From Variovorax paradoxus NBRC 15149 (lineage in GTDB: Bacteria; Pseudomonadota; Gammaproteobacteria; Burkholderiales; Burkholderiaceae_C), in the NCBI RefSeq assembly GCF_001591365.1, contig NZ_BCUT01000002.1, forward strand, positions 372,001-436,000: a stretch of DNA of 64,000 nt. Direction: 5' to 3'. Made by a program: the position numbers and the translations under genes. Shown here in pieces: positions 1 to 8,835 of this stretch (positions are counted from its first letter, which is position 1; each line of letters opens with the position of its first letter). The notes beneath the pieces were generated by a model. The model was given only the letters and a program-made list of their open reading frames with translations, was not told the DNA's origin and did not search any database.

Positions 1-354
1 CGACTGGTAGTTGATCTGCTGCGCGCTCGTCGTGTTGTTGAGCACCAGGCCGTTCGCGTTCACGTTGAACTGCTGATAGCGGTTGTGCGACAGCCCGGCC
101 GCATTGGCGGCATTGATGTTGACCACCGTCGTGCCGTTGGGCGAGACGTAGATGGTGGCCTGGCCGCCGGGCGCGAGCACGGCCGAAGGCACCTGCGCCT
201 GCGCAGCCGACAGCGCGGCCGCAAGCACCGCCGCCGCGGCCAGGCGCGAACGCTTTTTGCTGGCCTTGTCCTTGCCGTGCCCGCGTGCGCTTTCGGCGAC
301 GGCGGCCCAGCAGCCGGAAGCGGCATTCCAGACGACGCGATAGATGTGGTTCAT
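1..354 (-). CDS. TpsA-type filamentous hemagglutinin exoprotein, N-terminal part (cut by window edge)
   Basis: The frame is open from ATG at 354 and runs off the window start, so only about 118 residues are visible. It opens with an extended signal peptide region (ESPR: MNHIYRVVWN), a basic stretch and a hydrophobic core ending near AQAQ. The start of a TPS secretion domain follows (NGTTVVNINAANAAGLSHN), typical of FhaB/ShlA-like exoproteins exported by two-partner secretion. The transporter gene ends 21 bp upstream on the same strand, the usual tpsB-tpsA order. The effector part lies outside the window, so whether this is an adhesin, hemolysin or CdiA-like toxin cannot be decided. Confidence 0.88.
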   Translation of the reverse strand, partial: MNHIYRVVWNAASGCWAAVAESARGHGKDKASKKRSRLAAAAVLAAALSAAQAQVPSAVLAPGGQATIYVSPNGTTVVNINAANAAGLSHNRYQQFNVNANGLVLNNTTSAQQINYQS

Positions 355-375
355 GAGAGGCCTTTCAGCGCGGGT

Positions 376-2130
376 TCAGAGCGAATAGGACAGGCGCACC
401 CCGACGCGCGTCGATTCGCGCTTCATGGGGGCCGGCAGGTGGAGGGCGCGCGAAGCGAAAACGTCCACACTGAGCCCGCGCCACAGCAGCGAGGCACCGA
501 GCGTGGCGCCCGACATCGAGCCCGAGGGCACGCCGTCCGCGCGGTTGCTCACGCGGCCGAAGTCGTAGCCGGCGTAGACGCGGCCCGTCAGCGCCTCGCC
601 AGCCGCCACGGTTTGCCAGGGCCAGGCGAGCTCGTTGCGCCAGTAGTAGCCGTTGTCGCCGCTCAGCGTGTTGAGCAGCGAGCCGCGCACCGAGGCGATG
701 CCGCCCACCAGGATCTGCTGCGAGCCGTACAGCGTGTCGCGGCTGTGCTGTCCGCTGAACTGGCTCGACCACACGAGCGGCTGGCCGCCGGCCTCGAAAC
801 GGCGGCTGTAGCCCAGGTCGAGCGTGAACTTGCTGAACTGGGCATGCGGCAGCTTGTCGGAGAGCCCCGGCTGGTCTTCGAGCGCGCCCAGGATCGACAG
901 GCCCCGCACGAAGCCGAGGCGGGCGTTCAGCACGCCGCCGCCCAGCTGGGTGAAGGCCGCGGCGCCGAGGTCGAGCGTGCTCAGCGTGCGGCTGCTCACC
1001 GAAAGGAACTCGCCGCCCAGGAAGTTGCGGCTGTCCTGCACCGCGAGCCGGGCCGACATCGACAACCGGCTCGCCTGATCGCGGTACACCACGTGGTCGA
1101 CGCCAAGGCTCTGCGTGGCGGTGCGCCCTTCGGAAGCCAGCTTCCTGCCGCTCGGAAGCACCAGCGTGTTGGTGTAGGCGCTTTCGCTCGCGTCGAGGCT
1201 GAAGGTGCTGTAGCCGAAGGGCACCGAGGCGCGCAGCGCCGTCATGGCCGAGTTGTGCTCGCGGTCGTGCGGCACCGACTGGCGGCGCGTGATCGCGATC
1301 AGCTCGTTGAAGCCCAGCAGGCCGTCGAGGCTGAGCGTGGCCGAAGCGCTCTTCTCACCCGTGGCCGGCGTGCCGGTGTTGTCGTAGCTCGTGAACAGAT
1401 GCACCGGCAGGCGCGCCTTGTTGCGCACCACCACCACGCTGCGGCCGGGCTGGCTGCCGGGCTGCACGTCCAGCGTGGCCTCGTTCGAGGACAGGCTGTT
1501 GAGCTGGTCGATGCCCTGCTCCAGGTCACGCAGGTTCAGCAGGTCGCCGGGGCTTGCCGCAAAGGCGCCGCGGATCGACACCGCGCCGGCGCTGCGGCCC
1601 GTCTGCTGCAGTTCGAAACGCTCGATGCGGCCCTCCACCACCGCGATCTCGAGCACGCCGCCGCGCAGGTCCTGCGCGGGCAGGTAGGCGCGCGTGGTGA
1701 TGAAGCCGCGGTCGATGTAGCTCTTGGTGAGCGCCGCCAGCACGGCTTCGAGCTCCGCTGCGCCGAGGCAGCGGCCCGCGTAGTCGCGCGTGATGGCGGC
1801 GCGAACGTCCTCGGGCAGCCGGCTCGCGCCGCCGATGCGGATCTCGCGGATGTCGCGGCACGGCGCGCCAAGGTCGGGCACCGACACCTTCGGCTCGATG
1901 GACCTCAGGTCGGTGCCGCCCGGCGGCGGGCGCTGCGGCAAGGCACGCTCCTGGTCCTGGCGCAGCCGCTCCTGCTGCTGGCGCTCGATGAGCTGGTTCT
2001 GCCGGTCCAGCGCGCCCGGGTCGATCTGCGCCTGCGCCGGCAGGGCCACCGCGGTCAGCACACAAAGTGTCAGTACATGTATTTTTTGTGTCTGCCGCAA
2101 GGGGCGGCGCCGGCGCTGGGCGAAGGGCAT
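376..2130 (-). CDS. TpsB outer-membrane transporter (ShlB/FhaC/HecB family)
   Basis: The protein has 584 residues. A signal peptide (hydrophobic, ending PAQAQ) is followed by a Gln/Arg-rich linker, two POTRA-like modules (roughly residues 70-220) and a C-terminal beta-barrel ending in a hydrophobic strand (VGVRLSYSL). The SYDNTG motif at the start of the barrel and the VRGS tetrad (the conserved VRGY/F loop-6 motif) fit the family, which translocates TpsA proteins across the outer membrane. It sits directly upstream of the tpsA-like gene and is probably cotranscribed. The frame also extends to a GTG at 2157; ATG 2130 is preferred because the signal peptide begins soon after it. Confidence 0.9.
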   Translation of the reverse strand: MPFAQRRRRPLRQTQKIHVLTLCVLTAVALPAQAQIDPGALDRQNQLIERQQQERLRQDQERALPQRPPPGGTDLRSIEPKVSVPDLGAPCRDIREIRIGGASRLPEDVRAAITRDYAGRCLGAAELEAVLAALTKSYIDRGFITTRAYLPAQDLRGGVLEIAVVEGRIERFELQQTGRSAGAVSIRGAFAASPGDLLNLRDLEQGIDQLNSLSSNEATLDVQPGSQPGRSVVVVRNKARLPVHLFTSYDNTGTPATGEKSASATLSLDGLLGFNELIAITRRQSVPHDREHNSAMTALRASVPFGYSTFSLDASESAYTNTLVLPSGRKLASEGRTATQSLGVDHVVYRDQASRLSMSARLAVQDSRNFLGGEFLSVSSRTLSTLDLGAAAFTQLGGGVLNARLGFVRGLSILGALEDQPGLSDKLPHAQFSKFTLDLGYSRRFEAGGQPLVWSSQFSGQHSRDTLYGSQQILVGGIASVRGSLLNTLSGDNGYYWRNELAWPWQTVAAGEALTGRVYAGYDFGRVSNRADGVPSGSMSGATLGASLLWRGLSVDVFASRALHLPAPMKRESTRVGVRLSYSL

Positions 2131-2274
2131 GGTTCGGGTCCGTTGCGAAGCCGGCACCGAGTGCGGAATGCGCGCCCCGCAAGGGACCTCAGCGTGGCTT
2201 CCTAAGGCCGCGAACTGTTACATGTGGCTGCAGTTCTGGGAATCACGGAATCCGGTGATTTGTGCCTGGCGGCC

Positions 2275-3900
2275 TCACGGCTGGCCCCCTTGCGCCTCCC
2301 GCACCAGCGCCGCCCCCTTCTCCGCAATCATGATCGACGCAGCATTGGTGTTGGTCGACACCATCGCCGGCATCACGGCGGCGTCGATCACGCGCAGCCG
2401 CTCGATGCCGCGCACGCGCAGCTGCGAGTCCACCACCGACCGCACATCGCCACCCATGCGGCAGGTGCCCGCGGGATGAAACACGGTGCCGCCCTTGTGG
2501 CGCGCGAAGGCCTCGAGCGCGGCATCGTCGGCGGCTTCGCGCCCCGGCAGGTATTCGTCGTCCGTCACCAGGTCGCGGAAGGCCGGCTGGCGGTAGATCT
2601 CGCGCAGCATCCTGAGGCCCGCCACCAGCACCTTGGCGTCGTGCGGATCGCTCAGGTAATTGGAAACGATGCGCGGCGGCGCCAGCGGATCGGCCGAGCG
2701 GATCTGCACCGTGCCGCGCGACAGCGGCCGGCACTGGGTGGCCGAGGCCGAGAAGCCCGAGAAGCGATGCAGCGGATCGCCGGGCTTGTCGACCGACAGC
2801 GGCATCACGTTGAACAGCACGTCGGGCCGGCCGCCCTCGGCATGCGGGCTGCAGACCATGCCGCCGACCTGCCCCGCGCCCACCGTGAGCGGGCCGCGCT
2901 GGCGGAACAGCCACTGCGCGCCCATGGTGGCCAGCGCGAGCGGGTTGCGCACCTGGTCGTTCAGCGACATGCGCTTCCTGAGCCTGACGATCACGCGCGC
3001 CTGGTAGTGGTCCTGCAGGTTCTCGCCGACCTGCGGCGCATCGGCCTGCACCGCGATGCCATGGGCGCGCAGCAGGCCGGCCGGGCCCACGCCCGACAGC
3101 TGCAGCAGCTGCGGCGACTGCAGCGCGCCCGCGGCCAGCAGCACCTCGGTGTCCGCGCGCGCGTTGCGCAGCTCGCCGTCCTGCAGCCATTCCACGCCGA
3201 CCGCGCGGCCCTGCTCGATCAGCACCCGCGTCACGTGCACGCCGGTCAGCACCCTGAGGTTCGGCCGGGCGCGCACCGGCGCCAGGAAGGCCGTGGCCGC
3301 ATCGCAGCGCCAGTGGCCGCGCAGCGTCAGCTGGTAGGCGCCCAGGCCTTCGGTGCGCGCGCCGTTGAAGTCCGGGTTGCGGCCGTGGCCGGCCTGCACG
3401 CCCGCCTCGATCCAGGCGGCGCAGTAGGGATGTTCGTTGCGCAGGTCCGAGACGCACAGCTCGCCCGAGGCGCCGTGGTATTCGCTCTCGCCGCCCTGGT
3501 AGCGCTCGGATCTCTTGAAGTACGGCAGCACCTCGCGAAAGCTCCAGCCCGTCGCGCCCGCCACGGCGGCCCAGTCGTCGAAGTCGGCATGCTGGCCGCG
3601 GATGTACAAGAGCCCGTTGATCGCGCTGGAGCCGCCCAGCACCTTGCCGCGCGGCCACACGATGGCGCGGTTGCCCGTGGCCTCCTGCGGCTCCACGGCA
3701 AACTGCCATGAATAGCGCGGATCGTAGATGGTGCGGAAGTAGCCGATCGGCATGCGCAGCCAGAAGGCGCCGCCCTCCCCGCCCGCCTCGAGCACCAGCA
3801 CGCGGCAGCGTGCATCGGCGCTCAGGCGGTTGGCCAGCACGCAGCCGGCCGAACCGGCGCCGACGATGATGTAGTCGTAGCCGCCGGCGCCCGCCGTCAT
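2275..3900 (-). CDS. GMC-family FAD-dependent oxidoreductase (choline/alcohol dehydrogenase-like)
   Basis: The protein has 541 residues. The N-terminal FAD-binding Rossmann motif is GAGSAG (residues about 13-18) followed by LEAGGE. The C-terminal GMC signature has the catalytic His in HPAGTCRMG (about 475) and the second catalytic residue Asn in STNTNAAS (about 519). These enzymes oxidise alcohols, often polyols or aromatic alcohols, with FAD. ATG 3900 overlaps the stop of the upstream ABC binding-protein gene (ATGA), so it is the last gene of the importer operon and probably acts on the imported compound or a derivative. The frame remains open far upstream through that operon, but only this start is supported. 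The substrate is unknown. Confidence 0.9.
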   Translation of the reverse strand: MTAGAGGYDYIIVGAGSAGCVLANRLSADARCRVLVLEAGGEGGAFWLRMPIGYFRTIYDPRYSWQFAVEPQEATGNRAIVWPRGKVLGGSSAINGLLYIRGQHADFDDWAAVAGATGWSFREVLPYFKRSERYQGGESEYHGASGELCVSDLRNEHPYCAAWIEAGVQAGHGRNPDFNGARTEGLGAYQLTLRGHWRCDAATAFLAPVRARPNLRVLTGVHVTRVLIEQGRAVGVEWLQDGELRNARADTEVLLAAGALQSPQLLQLSGVGPAGLLRAHGIAVQADAPQVGENLQDHYQARVIVRLRKRMSLNDQVRNPLALATMGAQWLFRQRGPLTVGAGQVGGMVCSPHAEGGRPDVLFNVMPLSVDKPGDPLHRFSGFSASATQCRPLSRGTVQIRSADPLAPPRIVSNYLSDPHDAKVLVAGLRMLREIYRQPAFRDLVTDDEYLPGREAADDAALEAFARHKGGTVFHPAGTCRMGGDVRSVVDSQLRVRGIERLRVIDAAVMPAMVSTNTNAASIMIAEKGAALVREAQGGQP

Positions 3901-4901
3901 GCCTTGACGGTCTCCAGGAAGGGCTTGGCGTCGAAGTACTGCTCGGCCTTCAGCGCGCCCTGGATGTTGGCATTGGCAACGAAGAAGTCGGTCACCTGCT
4001 GCAGCCACTTGGTGACCGTGCCGTCCTGGTAGCGCGTGCGCCACTCGGCGGTGGTGTAGTACTTGGAGGCCTTGAACTGCTCCTTGAAGTCCGCCAGCGG
4101 CACTTCCTTGTACTGGGTCTTCTGCAGCATCTCGGCCGCGGCGTCGGGCTTGCCGGTGACCACGTCGTTGACTTCGGCCCATGCGGCGATCAGCTTGGCG
4201 ATGACCGCGCGGTTCTTGTCGTAGTAGTCGTTGCGCGCGGCCCAGCCGCCCATGATGGCGGCCTCGGGGAAGAAGGCCGAGGCATCGATCAGCTTGCGCG
4301 CGCTCGGCAGCTTCTGGCGGATCACCGAATCGAAGGGCACCCACAGCGCCACCGCGGGCACCGCGCCGGAGATGAAGGAGGTGACGGCCTCGGTCATGCG
4401 CTGGTTGACCAGCTTCACGTCCTTGGCCGGATCCAGCTTGCCCGAACGCAGCGCGCGGTCCAGGAACACGTGCGCCGTGGTGCCCGTGGTGGTGGAGATC
4501 TGCTTGCCCTTGAGGTCGGCCACGGTCTTGATGCCGGCGTCCTCGCGCACCCACAGCTGGGCCGTCGCATACTCGATGTTGTTCATCAGGAACACCTTGC
4601 CCTGGCCGCGCGCCGGAAAGTTGGACACCACGGCGCCGGTGGACAGCATGTCCAGGCTGCCGCCGATCATGGCCTGGAACAGCTCCAGGCCGGTGGTGAA
4701 CTGGATCATCTCCAGTTCGAGCCCCTGCTTCGCAAAGGCGCCGCTCTCCTGCCCGATCCAGATGTGGCCGTCCACGGCCGGGGTGTGCAGGTAGCCCACC
4801 TTGACCTTGGTCCGCGCGTGGGCGAAGGCCGGCATGCCGCCGGCCAGTGCGGCCGCGCCGGCGGCGGCGGCCTGGATCAGTTGTCTGCGTCGAAGGGCCA
4901 T
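3897..4901 (-). CDS. ABC transporter periplasmic substrate-binding protein (SsuA/TauA/NMT1 type)
   Basis: The protein has 334 residues. Its N-terminus carries an Arg-rich stretch (RRRQLIQ) before a hydrophobic segment ending in FAHA, which resembles a Tat or Sec signal. The mature part has the nitrate/sulfonate/taurine receptor pattern (VGYLHTPAVDGHIW, then an aliphatic alpha/beta fold). It delivers the ligand to the membrane components encoded upstream; the gene order is permease, ATPase, receptor, oxidoreductase. The ligand cannot be read from the sequence. Members of this family bind sulfonates, nitrate, thiamine precursors or aromatic compounds. Confidence 0.88.
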   Translation of the reverse strand: MALRRRQLIQAAAAGAAALAGGMPAFAHARTKVKVGYLHTPAVDGHIWIGQESGAFAKQGLELEMIQFTTGLELFQAMIGGSLDMLSTGAVVSNFPARGQGKVFLMNNIEYATAQLWVREDAGIKTVADLKGKQISTTTGTTAHVFLDRALRSGKLDPAKDVKLVNQRMTEAVTSFISGAVPAVALWVPFDSVIRQKLPSARKLIDASAFFPEAAIMGGWAARNDYYDKNRAVIAKLIAAWAEVNDVVTGKPDAAAEMLQKTQYKEVPLADFKEQFKASKYYTTAEWRTRYQDGTVTKWLQQVTDFFVANANIQGALKAEQYFDAKPFLETVKA

Positions 4902-4934
4902 GGTGTGTCTCCTGTGGCGGGGTGGTGAAAGCAG

Positions 4935-5750
4935 CTAGTCCGACATGCGCACGGCCTGCCTGGCCTGCGCGGCGTATTCCTGCATGACGAGCTCGCGGAT
5001 GTGGGCGCGCAGCTCGGCGAAGCGCGGGTCCTCGTGCAGGTTCTCCGCGCGCGGATAGCCGAAGGGAATGTCGATCACGGTGCGGATGCGCGCCGGCCGC
5101 GCCGTGACCACGACGATGCGCGAGGACAAATAGATCGCCTCTTCCACCGAGTGCGTGATCAGCATCACGGTCTTGCCGTCGCTCTGCAGCACCTGCAGCA
5201 GCAGGTCCTGCATGGCCGAGCGGGTCTGCGCATCGAGCGCGCCGAAGGGCTCGTCCATCAGCAGGAACTCCGGCCGCACCGCGTAGGCCCGCGCAATCGC
5301 GAGCCGCTGGCGCATGCCGCCCGACAGGTGCTTGGGAAAATGCCCCGCAAAGTCCGACAGCCCCATCAGCTGCATGTAGCGCTGCACGATCTCCTCGCGC
5401 TCGCTGGCCGGCACGCGGTTCGCGGAGAGCTTCAGGCCGAACTCGATGTTCTGGCGCACCGTGAGCCACGGGAACACGCCGTACTCCTGGAAGATCACGC
5501 CGCGGTCGGGCCCGGGCGCGGCCACCGGTTTTCCATCGAGCAGCACCTGCCCGCTGGTGGGTTGGACGAAGCCGCCGACGATGTTCATCATCGTCGTCTT
5601 GCCGCAGCCCGAGGGGCCGATGATCGAGACGAACTCGCCGTTGCGGATGTCGAACGACACGTCGTCGAGCACGCGCATGGGGCCATGCTCGGTCGGAAAA
5701 TCCACCGACACGTGGTCGAATCTGATGCGGATGGGTTGCTGTGGCGTCAT
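4935..5750 (-). CDS. ABC transporter ATP-binding protein (SsuB/TauB type)
   Basis: The protein has 271 residues and all ATPase motifs are intact: Walker A GPSGCGKT (residues 45-52), Q-loop in FQEYGVFPW, signature LSGGM (142-146), Walker B LLMDEP (163-168) and a switch His in ITHSVEEA. It is the energy-coupling subunit of the importer formed with the adjacent permease and receptor. ATG 5750 lies 17 bp after the permease stop. The reading frame extends upstream through the permease in another register, and that extension is not coding. Confidence 0.93.
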   Translation of the reverse strand: MTPQQPIRIRFDHVSVDFPTEHGPMRVLDDVSFDIRNGEFVSIIGPSGCGKTTMMNIVGGFVQPTSGQVLLDGKPVAAPGPDRGVIFQEYGVFPWLTVRQNIEFGLKLSANRVPASEREEIVQRYMQLMGLSDFAGHFPKHLSGGMRQRLAIARAYAVRPEFLLMDEPFGALDAQTRSAMQDLLLQVLQSDGKTVMLITHSVEEAIYLSSRIVVVTARPARIRTVIDIPFGYPRAENLHEDPRFAELRAHIRELVMQEYAAQARQAVRMSD

Positions 5751-5767
5751 GGCGAAGCGGCCCTCCT

Positions 5768-6538
5768 TCAGGCGATGCGGTCCTGCCAGGCCACCAGCCG
5801 GCGCGTCGCAAGGCGCAGCAGCAGGTCCATGACGAGCGCGATCACGCCGATGCAGATGATGCCCACGTAGATGATGTCGAGCTGGAAGAATGACGAGGCG
5901 TTCTGGATCAGCGCCCCCAGGCCCTGCTGCGCCGCGATCAGCTCGGACGCGACCAGCGTGGCCCACGCCACGCCGAGCGCCACGCGCACCGCCGTGAGGA
6001 TGTGCGGGATGGTCAGCGGCACGATCACCTTGCCGAAGATCTCGACGTCGCTGGCGCCCAGCGTGCGCGCCACCTTGATGTAGATCGGGCTGATCTGCGC
6101 GATGCCCTCGTACATGACGATCACGCCCGCGAAGAACGAGGCATAGAAAAGAATCGCGGTCTTGGCCGCCTCGCCGATGCCGAAGTACACGATCACCAGC
6201 GGAATCAGCGCAATCGGCGGCAGCGCGCGGAAGAAGTTGATGACCGGGTCCATGAAGCTGCGCAGGCCCCGGTACCAGCCAAGGCAGAAGCCCACCGGCA
6301 CCGCCAGCGACACGCCCAGCGCCACACCGACGAAGACACGCTGCGTCGACATGTAGATGTCTTCCCACAGCCTGCCGCGCGACAGCTCGACGAACTTGGC
6401 CAGCACCATGTGCGGCGCTGGCACCAGTGCAGGATTGACCAGGCCGCTCGCGCGGATGGCGTACCAGAGCGCGAGGATCAACAGCCACGGCGCCACGATC
6501 AGCAGCGCGCGCGTCAGCGGGGAAGAGGAGCTTCTCAT
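5768..6538 (-). CDS. ABC transporter permease (SsuC/TauC type)
   Basis: The protein has 256 residues with about six hydrophobic segments and the cytoplasmic EAA loop characteristic of binding-protein-dependent permeases (near LGASDVEIFGKVIVP). It is the first gene of the minus-strand importer operon (permease, ATPase, receptor, GMC oxidoreductase). Its start faces the divergent GntR gene across 92 bp, so that regulator is the obvious candidate to control it. Confidence 0.92.
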   Translation of the reverse strand: MRSSSSPLTRALLIVAPWLLILALWYAIRASGLVNPALVPAPHMVLAKFVELSRGRLWEDIYMSTQRVFVGVALGVSLAVPVGFCLGWYRGLRSFMDPVINFFRALPPIALIPLVIVYFGIGEAAKTAILFYASFFAGVIVMYEGIAQISPIYIKVARTLGASDVEIFGKVIVPLTIPHILTAVRVALGVAWATLVASELIAAQQGLGALIQNASSFFQLDIIYVGIICIGVIALVMDLLLRLATRRLVAWQDRIA

Positions 6539-6630
6539 CGGCGGTTTGTCTCTCGTTGCGGACGTCGGCCCGAAGGCTTGCGTCTCAATAGGTCTGTCAT
6601 ACTATAGACCATACGTTTGATCGATAAAAC
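6539..6630. promoter_or_regulatory. Divergent promoter region with inverted repeat (GntR operator candidate)
   Basis: This is the only gap between the importer operon and the GntR gene. It contains GGTCT at 6591-6595 and AGACC at 6606-6610, an inverted repeat with a 10-bp spacer. The right arm reads TATAGACCATA, and its complement begins TATGGTCTATA, similar to the TGGTCTA half-site known for several HutC-type GntR regulators. The GntR ATG has no convincing ribosome binding site in front of it. Assignment as the operator is an inference. Confidence 0.5.
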
Positions 6631-7356
6631 ATGTCTTCTAAGTTTCTCGACAGCCCGATGCCGCGCTACCACCAGCTGGCGGACCTGCTGCGCCAGCGCA
6701 TCGCGCGCGGCATCTGGCCGCGCGAGCACCGGCTGCCCTCGCTCGAGGAACTGACGGCGGAATTCGGGGTGGCGCGCGTCACGGTGCGCCAGGCCATCGA
6801 CCTGCTCGCGCGCGAGGGCCTGGTGTCGCCGCAGCAGGGCCGCGGAACCTTCGTCACCGGCCTGCCCAACCGCGACCGCTTCATCAGCGTGGTCACCAGC
6901 CTGGACGAGCTGGCGCGCGTCTACGAGGACACGCAGCCGAAGATCATGAACATCGACGAGGCCGCGACCTCCCCGCCGCTCGCGCCGGGCGAAGGGCAGC
7001 CCGCCGCGCGCTACGCCTTCATGCGCCGCGTGCACTTCCGCGACGGCCGCGCCTACTGCGTCATCAACATCTACCTGGACGAACGCATCTTCCGCAAGGC
7101 GCCCGAGAAGTTCCGCACCAGGACCGTGATCCCGCTGCTGATCGCGATGAAGAGCGTGAAGATCGCCGCGGCGCACCAGGTGCTGACCATCGGCACGGCC
7201 GACATGGAAGTGGCCGGGCTGCTGAAGCTGCCGATGAACGCGCCCGTGGCCGAGGTGCGCCGCATCTTCAAGGACGCGGAGGACACCGTGATCTACCTGG
7301 CCGACGTCACCTACCGCGGCGATGCCATCCGCGTCGAAATGAACCTGAAACCATGA
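6631..7356 (+). CDS. GntR-family transcriptional regulator, HutC subfamily (UTRA domain)
   Basis: The protein has 241 residues. The N-terminal winged helix-turn-helix (about 10-75) contains RLPSLEELTAEFGVARVTVRQ and the wing GRGTFVTG. The rest has the UTRA ligand-binding pattern, ending with a strand pair around YRGDAIRVEMNL. It is divergent from the ABC/GMC operon and its stop overlaps the ATG of the next gene (ATGA), so it is cotranscribed with an enolase-superfamily enzyme. It is probably a repressor relieved by the substrate or an intermediate. ATG 6631 lacks an evident ribosome binding site; ATG 6658 (MPRYHQ) is an alternative start. Confidence 0.92.
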   Translation: MSSKFLDSPMPRYHQLADLLRQRIARGIWPREHRLPSLEELTAEFGVARVTVRQAIDLLAREGLVSPQQGRGTFVTGLPNRDRFISVVTSLDELARVYEDTQPKIMNIDEAATSPPLAPGEGQPAARYAFMRRVHFRDGRAYCVINIYLDERIFRKAPEKFRTRTVIPLLIAMKSVKIAAAHQVLTIGTADMEVAGLLKLPMNAPVAEVRRIFKDAEDTVIYLADVTYRGDAIRVEMNLKP

Positions 7357-8498
7357 AGCCGCTGCCCCTCTCCCCTGTCCATGCCGCGCGCGTCGAGGCC
7401 TTCGTGTTCCGCTGCCCGATCGCCACGCCCGTGCGCACCTCCTTCGGCACCATGCATGACCGGCCGGCCGTCTTCGTGCGCGTGGAAGACCGCGACGGCG
7501 CCACCGGCTGGGGCGAAGTCTGGTGCAACTTTCCTTCCTGTGGCGCGGAGCACCGCGCGAAGCTCGTCGACAGCGTGATGGCGCCGCTGCTGGCGAGCCG
7601 CGCCTTCGACGGCCCTGCCGAAGCCTTCGACTGGCTGACGCAGCGCACCGCCGTGCTCGCGATCCAGTCCGGCGAGCCGGGCCCGATGGCGCAGGTGATC
7701 GCGGGCATCGACCTCGCGCTGTGGGACCTGTGCGCGTGCCGCGCCGGCCAGCCGCTGTGGCGCTACCTGGGCGGCGCGCACGATGGCGTGGGCGTCTATG
7801 CCAGCGGCATCAATCCCGATCGGCCGCAGGACCTGGCCGCGGCGCGGCTCGCCGAAGGCTACCGCGCGTTCAAGCTCAAGATCGGCTTCGGCCGCGAGCG
7901 CGACCTGGCGAACCTCGCCGCGATGCGCGAGGTGCTGGGCCCCGACCTGCCGCTCATGACCGACGCCAACCAGGCCTGGAGCCTGGACGAGGCCCGCGCC
8001 ATGACGCCGCAGCTGGAGGCCTTCAACCTCGGGTGGCTCGAAGAGCCGCTGCGCGCCGACCGGCCGTGGCACGAGTGGCAGCAGCTGTCGCAGGCCACGG
8101 GCATTCCGCTCGCGGCCGGCGAGAACATCGCGGGCCCGGCGGCCTTCGATGCCGCCATTGCGCAAGGCGTGCTCTCGGTGCTGCAGCCCGACAGCGCCAA
8201 ATGGGGCGGCATCTCGGGCTGCTGGCCCGTGATCGCGCGCGGCCAGGCCGCGGGCCTGCGCTACTGTCCGCACTACCTCGGCGGCGGCATCGGCCTGCTG
8301 CATTCGGCCCATCTGCTGGCCGCGGCCGGCGGCGGCGGCATCCTCGAGATCGACGCCAATCCCAATCCGCTGCGCACTGCGCTTGCGCCAGCGCTGTCGC
8401 GCGTGACGGAAGGCCGCTGCAGCCTGGGCGAGCATCCGGGCATCGGCGTGGCGCCCGACCTGGACGCAGTGGCGCAGCTGGCCGCGGCGGGCTGCTGA
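7353..8498 (+). CDS. Enolase-superfamily enzyme (mandelate racemase/muconate lactonizing type)
   Basis: The protein has 381 residues. It shows the KxK catalytic pair (Lys174, Lys176 in FKLKIG), three metal ligands (Asp204 in TDANQ, Glu230 in LEEP, Glu257 in AGEN) and a C-terminal PHYLGGGIG segment with His307. Such enzymes abstract a proton alpha to a carboxylate, giving racemisation, cycloisomerisation or dehydration. It is translationally coupled to the upstream GntR gene, so it probably belongs to the same catabolic route as the divergent importer and GMC oxidoreductase. The reaction cannot be fixed from the sequence. Confidence 0.9.
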   Translation: MKPLPLSPVHAARVEAFVFRCPIATPVRTSFGTMHDRPAVFVRVEDRDGATGWGEVWCNFPSCGAEHRAKLVDSVMAPLLASRAFDGPAEAFDWLTQRTAVLAIQSGEPGPMAQVIAGIDLALWDLCACRAGQPLWRYLGGAHDGVGVYASGINPDRPQDLAAARLAEGYRAFKLKIGFGRERDLANLAAMREVLGPDLPLMTDANQAWSLDEARAMTPQLEAFNLGWLEEPLRADRPWHEWQQLSQATGIPLAAGENIAGPAAFDAAIAQGVLSVLQPDSAKWGGISGCWPVIARGQAAGLRYCPHYLGGGIGLLHSAHLLAAAGGGGILEIDANPNPLRTALAPALSRVTEGRCSLGEHPGIGVAPDLDAVAQLAAAGC

Positions 8499-8499
8499 C

Positions 8500-8835
8500 T
8501 CAGTCGGTGCGGCTGGCCGGCAGCACGACGGTCATCAGCAGCCTGGCATCTTCCAGCGCATGCAGGCCGTGCGGCACGCCGCCCGCCAGGTACATGACCT
8601 GGTCAGCCTCGAGCAGCTTCACGTCGCCATCCAGCTGCACCTCGACCTTGCCGCGCATGCACTGCAAGCTCATCGAGGTCGAGACGGCATGCGAAGGCAC
8701 CCGCTTGCCGGCCGGCAGCACCAGCCACATGAGCTCGATGTCGCGGGCCTTCAGCAGTGCGCAGGTTTCCGTCGCCTGTCCGTCGAGCGCGCCGAGGTTC
8801 ACGACCTGGCCGGAGGATGCGTGAGAAAGTGCCAT
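8500..8835 (-). CDS. Small single-domain cupin protein
   Basis: The protein has 111 residues and one cupin beta-barrel (about 30-105). The visible core is WLVLPAGKRVPSH, then a Gly-rich turn (MRGKVEVQLDG) and a second half ending PHGLHALEDARLLMTVVLP. Metal-ligand histidines are sparse compared with canonical cupins. The gene is convergent with the enolase-superfamily gene, with a single base between stops. Function unknown; small cupins of this type are often sugar or stress-related sensors or isomerases. Confidence 0.75.
   Translation of the reverse strand: MALSHASSGQVVNLGALDGQATETCALLKARDIELMWLVLPAGKRVPSHAVSTSMSLQCMRGKVEVQLDGDVKLLEADQVMYLAGGVPHGLHALEDARLLMTVVLPASRTD

Noticed and set aside
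85..2205. 706-codon plus-strand frame over the TpsB gene
   Set aside because: It is the complement of a gene with signal peptide, POTRA and barrel features; composition is typical of a GC-rich shadow.
2275..5811. One 1178-codon minus-strand open frame spanning oxidoreductase, receptor and ATPase genes
   Set aside because: Only the part from ATG 3900 has family motifs. The rest is an open frame in GC-rich antisense or shifted register over genes with clear domains.
7311..8435. 374-codon minus-strand frame opposite the enolase-superfamily gene
   Set aside because: It is antisense to an enzyme with all active-site residues in order, and has shadow-type composition.
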